Positions 21,701 through 30,147 of a stretch of DNA of 64,000 bases are shown piece by piece. A model generated the notes under the pieces. It worked only from the letters and a program-made list of their open reading frames with translations. It did no database searches and had not been told where the DNA came from. Where the stretch lies: contig OV121086.1 of the NCBI GenBank assembly GCA_921293015.1, forward strand, positions 32,177,194 to 32,241,193, in the 5' to 3' direction. Within the stretch, counting starts at the first letter, position 1, and every line of letters begins with the position of its first letter. The translations under genes and the position numbers were made by a program. The stretch is from Phorcus lineatus. Its lineage: Eukaryota; Mollusca; Gastropoda; Trochida; Trochidae.

Positions 21701-23274
21701 TTTATCGTGAAAATCACGCCATTTTGAGGTACATGCTTACTCCTGCTCCAGATTTCCCGGATGATAACATCGTTATTGTTCATGAAGGATTAAGCATAAA
21801 TCATTATCATTAAAGCATTTCTCATGATGAATGATTAAGATATATCATGACGAAGGAGTAAGCATATGTCATGATCAAAGAGTAATCATATATCATTATG
21901 AAGGAGTAGGCATATATCATGACAAAGGAGTGAGCATATATCATGATGAAGGAGTAAGTATATATCATGATGAAGCATATGCCATGATGAAGGAGTAGGC
22001 ATATATCAAGACAAAGGAGTTAGCATATATCATGATGAAGGAGTAAGTATATATCATGGTGAAGAATATGCCATGATGAAGGAGTAGGCATATATCATGA
22101 CAAAGGAGTGAGCATATATCATGATGAAGGAGTAAGCAAATATCATGATGAAGGAGTAACCATATATCATGATGAAGGAGTAAGTATATATCACGATCAA
22201 GGAGTAAGCAAATATCATGATGAAGGAGTAACCATATATCATGATGAAGGAGTAAGTATATATCATGATCAAAGAGTAATCATATATCATGATGAAGGAG
22301 TAGGCATATATCATGACAAAGGAGTGAGCTAAATCATGATGAAGGAGTAAGTATATATCATGATGAAGGAGTAAGTATATATCACGATGAAGGAGTAAGC
22401 ATATATCACGATGAAGGAGTAAGTATATATCACGATCAAGGAGTAAGCATATATCATTATGAAGGAGTAAGCATATATCATGATGAAGGAGTAACCATAT
22501 ATCATGTAGAAGGAGTAACCATATATCATGATGAAGGAGTAAGTATATATCATGATGATTGATATATCATTAAGAAGGAGTAAGCATATATCAAGATGAC
22601 AGAGTAAATATATATCATGATGAAGCATATATCATTTAGAAGGAGTAGGCATATATCAAGATGACGGAGTAAATATATATCTTGATGAGGGAGTAAGTAT
22701 GTGTCATGAAGGAGTAGGTATATGCTGCGAAACGTCGTGATTTCGCAATAAAGAAGTTGGTATCCAGAAAGTCTTGCTGTTCATAACATCTGATATCAAT
22801 TCCAAAACTTAGAAGTCCATACCACAGAGTTTCATGGAAGGCAGGCATTTTAATATTGCCTTTTGTAAAAGAAAAAGAAAGGTATGCAATAATGCGTTTT
22901 AATATCAACGGGTTCTTTTTTTCAGAAAGAAAGGAACTAGTTCATTGATTTGTTTTATTGTGTTTTCGACATGTTATGCAAATAATAGTTCATTCTATCT
23001 TGACAATAGAGACAAGGCTAAATTGCTTCATCAAAGGTGTCCACGTATATGTAATTCAGCAGCCTGACATTAACAGTACTAAACAGCATCGAATGCTAGA
23101 GTTCATTATTATCATTAATCATAATAAAACACATTATTTGTTTTCTTACGCAACTCATAGTTATGTAAGTGGATGTTGCATGGTTCCGACCGACATACAC
23201 AAAACTTACTTACCATGTATATAGGTAAAGATGAACGATATGCTAACCAGAGTTAAAATCCTCATTATGGTCAT
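3624..23274 (-). CDS. Cadherin-superfamily transmembrane protein, 15 coding exons, 1369 aa
   Basis: Single-pass cell-surface cadherin, presumably a calcium-dependent adhesion or receptor molecule. I joined 15 exons: 23214-23274, 20694-20916, 20053-20270, 18644-18874, 17271-17488, 16575-16725, 15176-16165, 12412-13419, 11552-11882, 9640-9788, 8452-8626, 7413-7477, 6328-6389, 5314-5446 and 3624-3718, all with GT-AG introns. Phases agree at every junction and the sum is divisible by three. Layout: signal peptide 1-21; about ten cadherin repeats (about 24-1073) with DVNDN, LDRE and LDYE calcium-site motifs; a membrane-adjacent domain (about 1074-1195) reminiscent of that in CDH23/PCDH15; transmembrane helix 1221-1244; RKRRKR stop-transfer; proline-containing tail; C-terminal GRVYRYDTRTNKREW motif and a TGA stop. 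Repeats 1 and 3 have degenerate linker motifs. An in-frame TGA precedes the first ATG; a second ATG three codons later has a better Kozak A. Orthology to a named cadherin is not settled. Confidence 0.88.
3801..3830 (-). pseudogene. Degenerate duplicate of the start of cadherin exon 15
   Basis: About 30 bp match the beginning of exon 15 (3690-3718) with only a few mismatches, keeping the codons for V-Y-R-Y-D-T. In that frame a TGA stands just upstream of the shared block and the motif diverges afterwards, so it is not a usable exon. It probably arose by a short tandem duplication. Confidence 0.5.
4128..4140. repeat. (TTTA)n microsatellite
   Basis: About four tandem TTTA units in the last intron of the cadherin gene. 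Confidence 0.6.
4189..5128 (+). mobile_element. Dead Tc1/mariner element
   Basis: A 940-bp element bounded by the inverted repeat TACTAAGAGGCA / TGCCTCTTAGTA and flanked by TA on both sides, the Tc1/mariner target. Plus-strand fragments of transposase remain in shifted frames: RVYRHQGERYD near 4417, LYIVDSYLNEA near 4535, then RPHVARVGQYF and PARSPDISPIEHLWDEMER (about 4640-4780). The DN of the catalytic DNARPH motif reads GQCRPH, and there are stops and frameshifts, so it is inactive. It sits in the last cadherin intron, opposite to the gene. Confidence 0.82.
5314..5446 (-). CDS. Cadherin exon 14 (cytoplasmic tail)
   Basis: 133-bp exon with acceptor tttttttaaacag and donor GTAAGA; phase 0 in, 1 out. 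Encodes SSSVKPLPMKTGDDGVANIG through YNRKFEGTAVDE. The final FEGTAVDE runs straight into the ETGRVYRYDTRT motif of exon 15. Confidence 0.78.
6030..6139. repeat. Foldback (hairpin) repeat in cadherin intron 13
   Basis: Arms of about 45 bp match in inverted orientation: AAGCGTTGCGCAACAGATA and AAGTAACCAG on the left; CTGGTTACC and TCTATTGCGCAACGCT on the right, with a 20-bp loop. Confidence 0.7.
6328..6389 (-). CDS. Cadherin exon 13 (proline-containing tail segment)
   Basis: 62-bp exon with acceptor tttctcattcag and donor GTAAGA; phase 1 in, 0 out. Encodes IPDIDTIKKHPPPVVTSLPF, a proline-rich segment that may bind SH3 or similar domains (inference). Confidence 0.72.
7413..7477 (-). CDS. Cadherin exon 12 (cytoplasmic tail)
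   Basis: 65-bp exon with acceptor atttatttgtag and a consensus donor GTAAGTAT; phase 2 in, 1 out. Encodes RQTKQVRPSFAYSRKPPRTK, a basic cytoplasmic stretch with one tyrosine. Found by matching splice signals and phase. Confidence 0.72.
7962..8310. mobile_element. Probable foldback/MITE in the cadherin gene
   Basis: Left end GAATTCCTATTCTAACCTCTG matches the reverse complement of the right end CAGAGGTTGGTGTAGGAATT. The AACCTCTGTTCTA core recurs near 8914-9120 and 10345-10725, suggesting a small family. Confidence 0.45.
8452..8626 (-). CDS. Cadherin exon 11 (transmembrane helix)
   Basis: Acceptor accgttggcag, donor GTAATG; phase 1 in, 2 out. Encodes a short juxtamembrane segment, a 24-residue helix (IVIITFIALIIVVFIAIL and on to VICY) and the basic stop-transfer TRKRRKR. 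Reading past the donor gives an immediate stop, so an isoform ending here is possible, but exon 12 joins in phase. Confidence 0.85.
9448..9589. repeat. Long imperfect palindrome in cadherin intron 10
   Basis: Arms of about 65 bp: GATACTAAAC and CCATTTAATACTATTTTT are mirrored around a centre near CTCGCTTTCGCTCG. The unit would fold into an extended cruciform or hairpin. Confidence 0.7.
9640..9788 (-). CDS. Cadherin exon 10 (membrane-adjacent domain)
   Basis: Acceptor ctatatcctcag, donor GTAGGT; phase 2 in, 1 out. Encodes PIDVHAYVLASNMTGD through the KFLTSQQLTQML helix-like stretch. It has two N-glycosylation sequons (NMT, NIT). An alternative donor three bases further (GTGGAG) would break the phase to exon 11. 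Confidence 0.75.
9855..10278 (+). mobile_element. TTAA MITE family 1, copy A (deleted end)
   Basis: Begins TTAA-AGAGCCACTCCGTGAG and follows the family consensus, including GATCGAAAACCGGACAGTGG. It lacks the terminal TCACGGAGTGGCTCT; the junction retains only TTTAAAG. It also has a short internal deletion compared with copies B and C. Confidence 0.75.
10345..10725. mobile_element. Probable inverted-repeat element, 381 bp
   Basis: Left end CGCACATAGGTGGTTCTAACC and right end GAGCTACTTATGTGCG are imperfect inverted repeats; both contain the ACCTCT / AGAGGT core shared with the 7962-8310 element. No coding potential. Lies between cadherin exons 9 and 10. Confidence 0.45.
11026..11493 (+). mobile_element. 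TTAA MITE family 1, copy B (complete, 468 bp)
   Basis: Starts TTAA-AGAGCCACTCCGTGA and ends TCACGGAGTGGCTCT-TTAA, a perfect 15-bp terminal inverted repeat with TTAA on both sides. Noncoding apart from chance frames. It ends 58 bp from the 3' end of cadherin exon 9. Confidence 0.88.
11552..11882 (-). CDS. Cadherin exon 9 (repeat 10 and membrane-adjacent domain)
   Basis: Acceptor cttaaactag, donor GTAATG; phase 1 in, 2 out. The first third finishes repeat 10 (EASAKDGGDPALSA). The rest has alternating strand and helix character (AITFRLGIGKEALEANVQTF, then TNVEAIIQINY) with no calcium motifs, like the ferredoxin-like membrane-adjacent domain known in CDH23 and PCDH15. The R-rich RSGEAVIP and SRRRLLQ stretch could be a processing site; this is inference. 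Confidence 0.82.
12412..13419 (-). CDS. Cadherin exon 8 (repeats 7 to 10)
   Basis: A 1008-bp exon with acceptor tttcgttgcag and a weaker donor GTCTGT; phase 1 in and out. The frame is open upstream of the first methionine and encodes FYLDSGSGEIS and SFDYERGTRS, completing repeat 7. Linkers ILDVNDNFP, DDVNDNSPEF and TDANDNAPV are clear. It ends in RIDSTTG, which exon 9 continues as VVSMKF. Confidence 0.9.
13581..14049 (+). mobile_element. TTAA MITE family 1, copy C (complete, 469 bp)
   Basis: Same 15-bp inverted repeats and TTAA flanks as copy B, and nearly identical through its length, in cadherin intron 7. High similarity between B and C points to recent activity or gene conversion. Confidence 0.88.
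14449..15156. mobile_element. TTAA MITE family 2, 708 bp
   Basis: Starts TTAA-GGATGTTCGCTCCTCA and ends TGAGGAGCGAACATCC-TTAA (the A/T at the inner edge varies): inverted repeats of about 15 bp with TTAA duplication. No transposase frame. One end lies 15 nt inside the intron from the exon 7 donor. Confidence 0.78.
15176..16165 (-). CDS. Cadherin exon 7 (repeats 4 to 7)
   Basis: A 990-bp exon with acceptor cttatttccag and donor GTAAGTAAA; phase 1 in and out. Carries several complete cadherin repeats with DVNDNSP, DVNDSPP and DVNEAPT linkers and LDRES or VDRETD motifs. The 5' part (16026-16165) continues the same frame upstream of the internal methionine: it encodes NTQTGELSLLTNLDYEV and ATDGGSPPLSS, and belongs to the same exon. 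Confidence 0.9.
16575..16725 (-). CDS. Cadherin exon 6 (repeat 3/4 boundary)
   Basis: Acceptor cctattttccaag, donor GTGGGT; phase 0 in, 1 out. The linker reads VIDKNEEEPRW, so the DxNDN motif is degenerate. Repeat 4 starts with LDVQENQPFGQPF and has an ATDPDGQ motif. Confidence 0.82.
17271..17488 (-). CDS. Cadherin exon 5 (repeat 3)
   Basis: Acceptor cctttttagcag, donor GTAGTC; phase 1 in, 0 out. Contains CEDKDSP, DLDYETKS and HVTDTDHTA. A LINE fragment lies upstream in the preceding intron on the opposite strand. Confidence 0.84.
17573..17850 (+). pseudogene. LINE 3' fragment (reverse transcriptase C-terminal region)
   Basis: Encodes RRASILCELCFDTDL, then CSYCSSGQSEDEFHILLVCE and a run to a TAA. 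The C-x2-C followed by E-F-H and C pattern matches the C-terminal Cys/His region of many non-LTR retrotransposon ORF2 proteins and resembles the fragment at 56005-56110. Short, 5' truncated, in cadherin intron 4 on the opposite strand. Confidence 0.6.
18644..18874 (-). CDS. Cadherin exon 4 (repeat 2, start of repeat 3)
   Basis: Acceptor aattgtttacag, donor GTAATA; phase 1 in and out. Carries the canonical RLDYEAG and NDVNDNSP calcium-site motifs of repeat 2 and the SVEENVSG opening of repeat 3. Confidence 0.86.
19396..19805 (-). mobile_element. MITE, family 1 relative, reverse orientation
   Basis: Contains CCATTGTCCGGTTTTCGAT, the reverse complement of the family-1 core, and ends CTCTGTGCCCT-TTTAA. 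Internal blocks (AAGTTCAAATAGCCTCC, TCTCTAAAATGCCAAAATT) match the element at 37315-37787. The left boundary is approximate. Confidence 0.6.
20053..20270 (-). CDS. Cadherin exon 3 (end of repeat 1, start of repeat 2)
   Basis: Acceptor ttttctttgaag, donor GTGAGG; phase 2 in, 1 out. The reading frame continues from exon 2 as ITVYDKTTALP. The inter-repeat linker is DVLDAPP, a degenerate DxNDN, so calcium binding at the 1/2 boundary may be weak. Repeat 2 begins with VSIDEELSTGTIIPV and carries a DPE motif. Confidence 0.85.
20694..20916 (-). CDS. Cadherin exon 2 (first cadherin repeat)
   Basis: Acceptor tttattttcacag; donor GTAAGTAC; phase 1 in, 2 out. Encodes most of repeat 1, with INVREDVP near the start and the calcium-site motif DLDYET. 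It has two cysteines (in VCAVSP and GCELQ) about 14 residues apart, which may form a disulfide and are unusual for the repeats of this protein. Confidence 0.85.
21257..21725. repeat. Degenerate tandem repeat
   Basis: A loosely periodic block (about 70-80 bp) repeating TGTGAAAATGACGACGTTTCGG-like and GATAACAACTTCTC-like stretches, in cadherin intron 1. An inverted relative follows the minisatellite at 22725-22795 (CGAAACGTCGTGATTTCGC). It gives long open frames on both strands that are not genes. Confidence 0.6.
21781..22732. repeat. 24-bp minisatellite, about 38 units
   Basis: Tandem units of TATATCATGATGAAGGAGTA plus four bases, with common variants GATCAAGGAG and GACAAAGGAG, in cadherin intron 1. 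Because 24 is a multiple of three, both strands stay open for about 75-100 codons; these frames are an artefact of the repeat. Units at the ends are the most degenerate. Confidence 0.92.
23214..23274 (-). CDS. Cadherin exon 1 (signal peptide)
   Basis: Encodes a start followed by a hydrophobic leader (MRILTLVSISFIFTYIHG after the first three residues), a typical secretory signal peptide. An in-frame TGA lies directly before the first ATG at 23272-23274; the second ATG at 23263-23265 has A at -3 and could be the real start. The exon ends at a strong donor GTAAGTAAG (23213 downward), phase 1, which joins in frame to exon 2. Too short to stand out as an ORF; found by matching phase upstream of exon 2. 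Confidence 0.78.
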
Positions 23275-26200
23275 TCAAAACACACTTTTAGCGTTATGTG
23301 AAACACAAAGAAATCTTCTCAATAGATACATAATCTTCACTTGCAGGAAATAATTCAGCGAATCACAGGAAACATAAAACTGCAAACTTCTTAGATATTT
23401 CGGCAACTTTTAAAAAAGACATGGACATATAAGTCATCCTTGCTGAACACTCCTATTGGGAATGACACAGGCAATTGCTTGTCTTATCTCCACCAATGGA
23501 GACTGGCAAATAAACTAACGTCCTCTTGATCTACTCTAGAACAACGCTAAAGTCCTTATAACACATGACTTTGTTCAACGTGATTTGTCAACTATTTTTT
23601 ATCTCTTATTGATTTGAAATGTCAGCACAAGATAAATCATGAGATTGATAAATGGGGACTTACTATACAGTTGAGTGGAAACCGCCAAGTATTGACTTCA
23701 CTTCGTTGGTGTTTTTTAAGTTTATATGTTCCAGCTAATGTATTATTTTAGTATATTAACATACAGGCTTTCAATATTACAAACCATATTTGTTGTTATT
23801 TGATAGCTTTTCGGTCGATTTAACATAAGTTACAAAATTTTGTTTATCATAAATAAATCAGAATTTATCAAATATTTCTACAATACAGTGTAGAAAAAAT
23901 CTGGATCTAGTTTATTCGATTATTGTTCAAATCTATGTTTAAAATTAACTTGAAATAAACTGAATATCGTTTTCAACTTTACCTTCTTCTAGACAACTTA
24001 AGGGGCTAGGATAACTTTTATCTAGGAGAGAATACGCCTTTAGGTTCCTGTCCTTAGTTTGACAATTTTGGCTTTAACAATCTTTAAGGCTAATCAAGAT
24101 TAAGACCCTCTATGCTTTTGATCCTAGCGGATTTATACAAGGATATCTTGTCGGGTAGGGTTCAATTGATAAGTACGTAAAAGGGCCTTTTAATGTATCG
24201 TGAAAAATATCTTGATTTGAATAGGACGCATTATCATAATATAAATCGTTGAGCATAAATAGTTATTGAATGTGAAATAGTTATGGATTCTGAATTTCAA
24301 GACAGTATTAATTTCAATTAAAGTATATGTTTCTACTAACCGACAACCGGTAACATTCACGAAAATGAAATTAGTCAACACAAATCTGAAAAAAACAGTA
24401 AAAAGTTGCCCTTTAGTAATTTTGCATGAGGAAAGACAGACGTGTGTGTCATAAGAGAGGTCTTTGTTACATCCCTTTTGAAATAAAAGCCTTCCATTGA
24501 ATTAATGTTTTTATACAGAATAATAATGATGTATTTAACAATAAAGAGTGGCTATTCGAACGTCTTACACCATAAGAACCTTCCTTTGATACTGTGACCC
24601 GCCTGTCACACAGACAAAGAAATCAATAAATTAACCCACCATACAAAATGAACGTGTTCTGAAACACGAATCAAGAAATAACAAGATAACTACTAACGAT
24701 CATAATCTCTTTTCATTCCACCTTTTTGTTTCATGTCACTGTACAATCAGATTGAATTGACATCAAACCATCATTTCCAAACGTGTTGTGATATGTACTT
24801 GAATTTTATCGTATGTTAGATGTTTAACGAAACAGAACAGAACTGATTTCAAAGGTGGATGTTTGTGTTAGATATAAGAGTGATCGATGGCACTGTGTCT
24901 TACCTGATTAAGATATTCATCACCCTTTGACTATTAACCCACTGTCCCAATCAACTAAATGATCAACACGTGTTTTCCCTAGTAACCTCTGGTACAAGTG
25001 GAACACTTCTTGGCTAGAACTACCGTAAAATAATTAATACAATGAAGTTGTGCATTCAGAGATATTGTGAGAAAAACCGTCGAGGAAACTGAAGTACCTT
25101 CTCCTGTGCGTTGCCAAATATTCCCAGAAGACAGCAGTCAGTCGGAGATGAAACGTGATATATGATTGGACGATGTCATTGAGAAATTTCGTCCACTTGT
25201 GACGGAGGCTATGAGGATGTAACCTTATATTTGATTCGAAAAAACTAAGGACGTTATCAACTTTGAACAGTTTCATCGGTAATTTTTTCTTTGACCGAAT
25301 AGAAAAATATAAACTTGCAACAGATGGTACGTAGGAAAAAATGAACGCAATAGTCTATATGTGATAGAGAGCTATAGACAACATTCCATTCAGAATAAAC
25401 GTTCTTCTCTCTATTTGTGCAGGTAAACAGTCTAAAATCGGATTTTTAAACGTTCTCGCAACTTCAGGGTAACGTTTTTTTACTATGAATACGTCTTATT
25501 TAGAATTGAGAGTTCGTTTTCTCTGATCGAGTAGTTTTCATTCATTTGACGATTAACATTTGAATAGGACATACCTGTGTGCATAAAATCGATATTTGAG
25601 ATAAATATTGTAAGTCATAGGCCAATAGCAGCACAAAGTTTTATACTTAAAGGGCAGGATGATGTTTCTTTTCTTACAGATAAATTTTGAAGTAATCCAT
25701 ACACAGTCATTCAATAGGTTTGTTCTATCCTGTAAAGGAAAGTATATCTATAGTAAATATATGCCCATACTAGAGGTATGATTTAATTAATGTAACTCAA
25801 AATGAAAGTTTTTTTCAGTTTCTATAGATAAATGACATTTGAGTTATATTAATATTATCATATTGACTATACTGTCCAAACTCTAAGAATCAAGACGTTA
25901 TAGTATGGTCATAATTGATTCGAGTAGCGTTTAAACTGATCTTTTGAAGCAAAACAAAAAACGGAGTCTCTCTTGTCCAGTATGTCTGAAAAACGTATAC
26001 TTTCTTCTGACTAGCATTGTACATTCCACAATGGGAGCTACTTGCTATAAAGCATTGTTTGGCTAGAAATCCATTGTAATCTTAAGTGTGCATTGTCGAT
26101 AGCAGAAGTGCCTTTTTTTTCAAATGTTCAACCTTTGGTAAACCTCAATTTATCCTAAGGAGTTTGTTTTCCCATTCGAATGCAATGAGTGTACACAGTT

Positions 26201-27606
26201 TACTCAACAGGGGATTAAGGGAACTTATTGTGTGGCAAATATTGCATAAAAGGGGTCTATGAATATGGAAGCGTTAGTTGCTTATATCATAAAAGTATTT
26301 TTAATTTTTAAAATGATAACATATATAAATGTTTTTATTGAAATCACCATTCAGGAGTCATATTTTATTCTAACGCGGTAATGGTTTGAACGTAACTCAC
26401 AAATGTTAATTGCTCGAAATTGAAGTTACACTCATCTTTTATAACGAATAAGTGTTTTAAATATCCCTACAAGTACTTACATGGACTCGTTGTCGTAGGT
26501 TAACCGTAGGTAAAACATAAACCTAATCCTGTATATGTTTATAGTTTACCTACGTTAGACGATAGGCAGTTCCTGTGTTGAAAATGTGGTCGATTAACTA
26601 ACTATAAGATAAGAGTGCGAGGAATTCTAACTGTCATTCAGCTAGCCATTTTAAAAACAAGAAGCTGTTGTTCTTCAAAATGCCTGTATTCATTTCATAT
26701 CTTCCTTCACGTCAGAAATTAAAGAATTTCGAAAATGTATTATCACCATGAAATTGATATAATCTTAAAACTTTAAGTTGAATTCACGGTGGGGGATTGT
26801 TATTGGTTTTACACTTGTTAGCAGTAGCATATCTTTGGAGCCTTGTCAACGACCTGCTGTTAAATAGACTTTAAATCTCAGACACGTTATTGCGATCTCA
26901 ATATTACTGATTGCACGCCATTTATTGCAGATGAGCCTAACGTGAATTGAGGTTGTACCAATTTGACGATTCTACATGGGTAATATTTGATACTAAGTTA
27001 GTCAAGGAAGATATAACAGCTTTGGTGACACAAATATTATGCGCTCATCCACAAATAAAGTGTCTAAAAGAAGCATTCATAAAATCGGACTTAATAGGGT
27101 CACAAAGTGTAAATTATTAATTTTTCTTTAATGTATAAATATGTTGATTACGTTTAATAAAGTCATTATGATTAATAATGTTTTTGAATAAGAGCATTGA
27201 CATTGTTCTCTAAAGGATAGTGATGATGTCGTTGAAAATCTGACTAAAATTTATTTTTGATTGATGTTACTAATGTACCAAACGCGGAAAATTAATTGAA
27301 ATTGATTTTTCTGGTAGTAACAATCATTTGTTACAGGAAAAATGTTAAGAAACTAATAATTAGGGTATCTGAAGTCCTTTAGAATATTTGCAAGACCAAT
27401 ATTATCAAATATTATAATTGTAATCATCGTTGTATATATACAAATAACAAATCATATTTTGCTGAAAGTAACGATATGAGACATTTTGTAGTTTAATAAC
27501 AAGTGATCTAGTAAAACATGTGTATATAAGAGAAGAAGACGATTATAGCCACTGTCAACGTTTGCGATAAAAAGTTACCTTCGTTGACTGTGCAAGAGTT
27601 GATGTC
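23275..27606. other. 5' flank of the cadherin gene, no recognisable gene
   Basis: AT-rich sequence that should contain the cadherin promoter or leader exons on the minus strand. Two consensus donors on that strand, TCAG|GTAAGACA near 24902 and TATA|GTAAGTCC near 23662, could end noncoding leader exons, but nothing fixes them. No domain-bearing frame was seen. Confidence 0.4.
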
Positions 27607-27775
27607 CAGTGGCGGATCCAGGATTTTTTAAGGGGGGGGGGGGGCTATTGTTTCGTTATATATGATTTTCAAATTATTTTTATTGACTTGAATCTACAAT
27701 TGATTTTCAAAAGGGGGGGGGGGGGGGGGGGGGGCTGAACCTTGAACCCCCCCCCCCCTTTTGGATCCGCTACTG
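27607..27775. repeat. Poly-G foldback repeat
   Basis: CAGTGGCGGATCCAGG at the left and TGGATCCGCTACTG at the right are inverted, enclosing long G runs (27632-27644 and 27713-27734) and a C run (27747-27758). This GGATCC-plus-poly-G foldback type is widespread in invertebrate genomes. Confidence 0.75.
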
Positions 27776-29863
27776 ATGTCGATGTGCTGAGAAGTTATTA
27801 AACCATCAGTTAGGACTTTGTTGTTGACATTTATGAATCATTGTTTATAATTTACTATATGGGATGAAGACATAAAGAATCTATAGTTTGTTACGTAGTT
27901 TTTTATTGTAAGAAATAAGCATGCAGCACATGTCAATATCAGTTTGATCGCAACAGAATCGTTGCAGCAAAATTTAAATTTCAGAAAAGTCATTTTATGT
28001 CATGATTCAGTAGAGTTGTATTTAACGATTTGTGGCTTTATTTTAAAGGATACCCCTCACAATACCCCAACCCATCGATAAATTTTGTTATACAAATACG
28101 TATTTCAAAATGCGTTGTAGGTTTTTCTGTCATATTGTTTCATATACCTGTATTTCCATTACGTAATGCAAGACTCTTAGCCTCCCTAATGAGTATCGAT
28201 CTGCAAAGTGTTCAATATCCCGATCGGTCGTGTGATATAACAGGTACTGTGTCAACGGAAGATCGCCGTAAAGTGTTGATTGCAGAGATAGGTGACGAAC
28301 CTACATGTGACAGCTGTCAATCACGTGGGCTGGCAGTTCCAGCCCGGATGCAGCTCCCTTTCAGAGGCTATACTGTAAAATAAATGTTGTTTTTTTTATT
28401 GTAAAGTATTTTGGACCTCCCTTTCAACATCAAATTTAGATTTACAAAATCAAGATTTAAGGAAATTTTTAAGGTAACCTGTTCATGTTTGTAAACAAAA
28501 TTCTGAAAAGTTTAATTGCCTGCATCCGTTCCTGCCATCTTGCCCTTTACAAGATGTCTACGTTATTTATGCCTGTATTCATAGAAATATCAACAAATTA
28601 AGAAAACCAAAAATGATGTTGAGGTAGATCCTAGATAATGGCAGAAAACTTTACATTAAGTAAAACGACATTGTTTTCGGATGCAAAGTAAGAGTTGAAT
28701 TATCGTTTTAAACGCAATCTGGCCTATAGTGTCTATAGCGTCACCAGTCAAACGTTTGCAATATTATACCGACCCCAATGGATTATATGGCCATTTTCCC
28801 CTATGAATGATGAGAGAGAGACAGGTAAACTTTCAACAGGTGAAACTGTTTAACACAAAATTGAAAAGAAGGCTACCGAAAACGGCAACACTGGAGGCAA
28901 GTAGGGGTTCGGTTCAAAACTGAAAAACAAAAACTACAGAAAATGTCCCAAATTTTCCTGAAATAATCTGTACATTTTATGATTGCACAACTAACTTCGA
29001 TTGCATCCAATAAAAGTTTCTACATTCGTGCACAAAAAGAGAGAGGTAGTATAGAATTTATGACGGAGCTACCTCTGTTGGGAGAGAATGATGAAATGGT
29101 CCTGAATCAAAACGATAAAAAGCGTCGGTAAGCATTATATCGAGTTATAGGTTCATTGTTCTGAAAGTTAAATTTTGGATATATGTTAAGTTTTTATAAA
29201 TGTAACTTCGTTTTTGTTCCGCAAGAATTTATTATATGATCCAAATTAGTGAAATAATATTATTGTTAATCTGAGTGTTTCCTATATTTTCTGTAAGAAA
29301 ATATAGCGGTTTTACCGTATAGCGAAAATAACGAGGTTTATAACTGAGAAATGTTTATAGCGAGGAGCGTAATGATCTACGAGATCGTCTCTTTTGAGTG
29401 AATAGTTTGTACATTCATATAATAACACGAGACGATCACCGATTTTGACGTATGGTTAATGAGCAATTTAATTAATTTCAGCCTACGTTATAAGGAGTTG
29501 TTCAATTACTGTACAAGATATAGGAAACATTATAGATTTATATTTTACTTATCATGAGTTATCATAATTTAATTACCTTCATTATGAAGTATATCCCAAT
29601 ACCTAAAGCCAAAGGTCATAACCCTCTTGGCATAACTCTACAGAAAAGTTGCGCGTGGAAATATCATATTTGAGAAATTTAGAAAGTATGTCCAAGAGCA
29701 CTGTGCTTGAATCCATCTAGCCTACAAATCGTTTATTTTGTCGATATCTGACTATTGCTGTCATATCAGAGATAACTGTACAATCGATCAGTTTCTCATT
29801 CTAGAGCGGTTACATTTAGATGCACCCCGTACCTTATGTGGCCCTGTTCATCCTACTGGAGTT
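27776..29863. other. Gene-free stretch
   Basis: No gene supported. A 117-codon open frame at 28030-28383 has no recognisable domain and no splice or neighbour support. Confidence 0.4.
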
Positions 29864-30147
29864 GGTGGGATAGCACAGTGGTTAGCGCAATCGGCTTCGG
29901 ATCATGAGGTACAGGGTTCGAATCCTGTCAGGAGCATGGCAACTTTGTCTGCTGTAGAGAACTGTTCTACACGCAGTGAGGTTTGGGTACCCATGGTTCG
30001 CTAATTCCAGCCGATGCTCGCAGATTTCACCACAATGCATAGCCACAATGCTGTTGCGGGCTTTCTTCCTGCAATAATAATATCAGTCGTGATATAAGTG
30101 AAATACTCTTGAAAGCGGCGTTAAACACCAAATCACCTCACCTCACC
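29864..30147 (+). mobile_element. tRNA-derived SINE, copy 1
   Basis: tRNA-like head with A box TAGCACAGTGGTTAGCGC and B box GGTTCGAATCC, a shared body (GCAACTTTGTCTGC, GAACTGTTCTACACGCAG, CCAGCCGATGCTCGCAG) and tail GCGGCGTTAAACACC plus a (CTCA)-like run. It lacks about 30 bp in the middle that copies 2 and 3 carry. No target duplication found. Confidence 0.85.

Noticed and set aside
21254..21783. 157- and 134-codon overlapping frames on opposite strands
   Set aside because: Both fall in a degenerate tandem repeat inside cadherin intron 1, with no domain.
22054..22628. Long repetitive frames on both strands (periodic tyrosine/isoleucine-rich peptides)
   Set aside because: They are translations of the 24-bp minisatellite, whose length is a multiple of three.
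21781..22732. CRISPR-like array
   Set aside because: The units are head-to-tail without unique spacers, in a eukaryotic intron; it is a minisatellite.
28030..28383. 117-codon plus-strand frame
   Set aside because: No recognisable domain and no splice or promoter support; not distinguishable from chance.
29864..29940. tRNA gene
   Set aside because: A and B boxes are present but belong to a SINE head with the shared SINE body behind it; the cloverleaf is not intact. The same holds for 46647, 63640 and the minus-strand 36840 copy.
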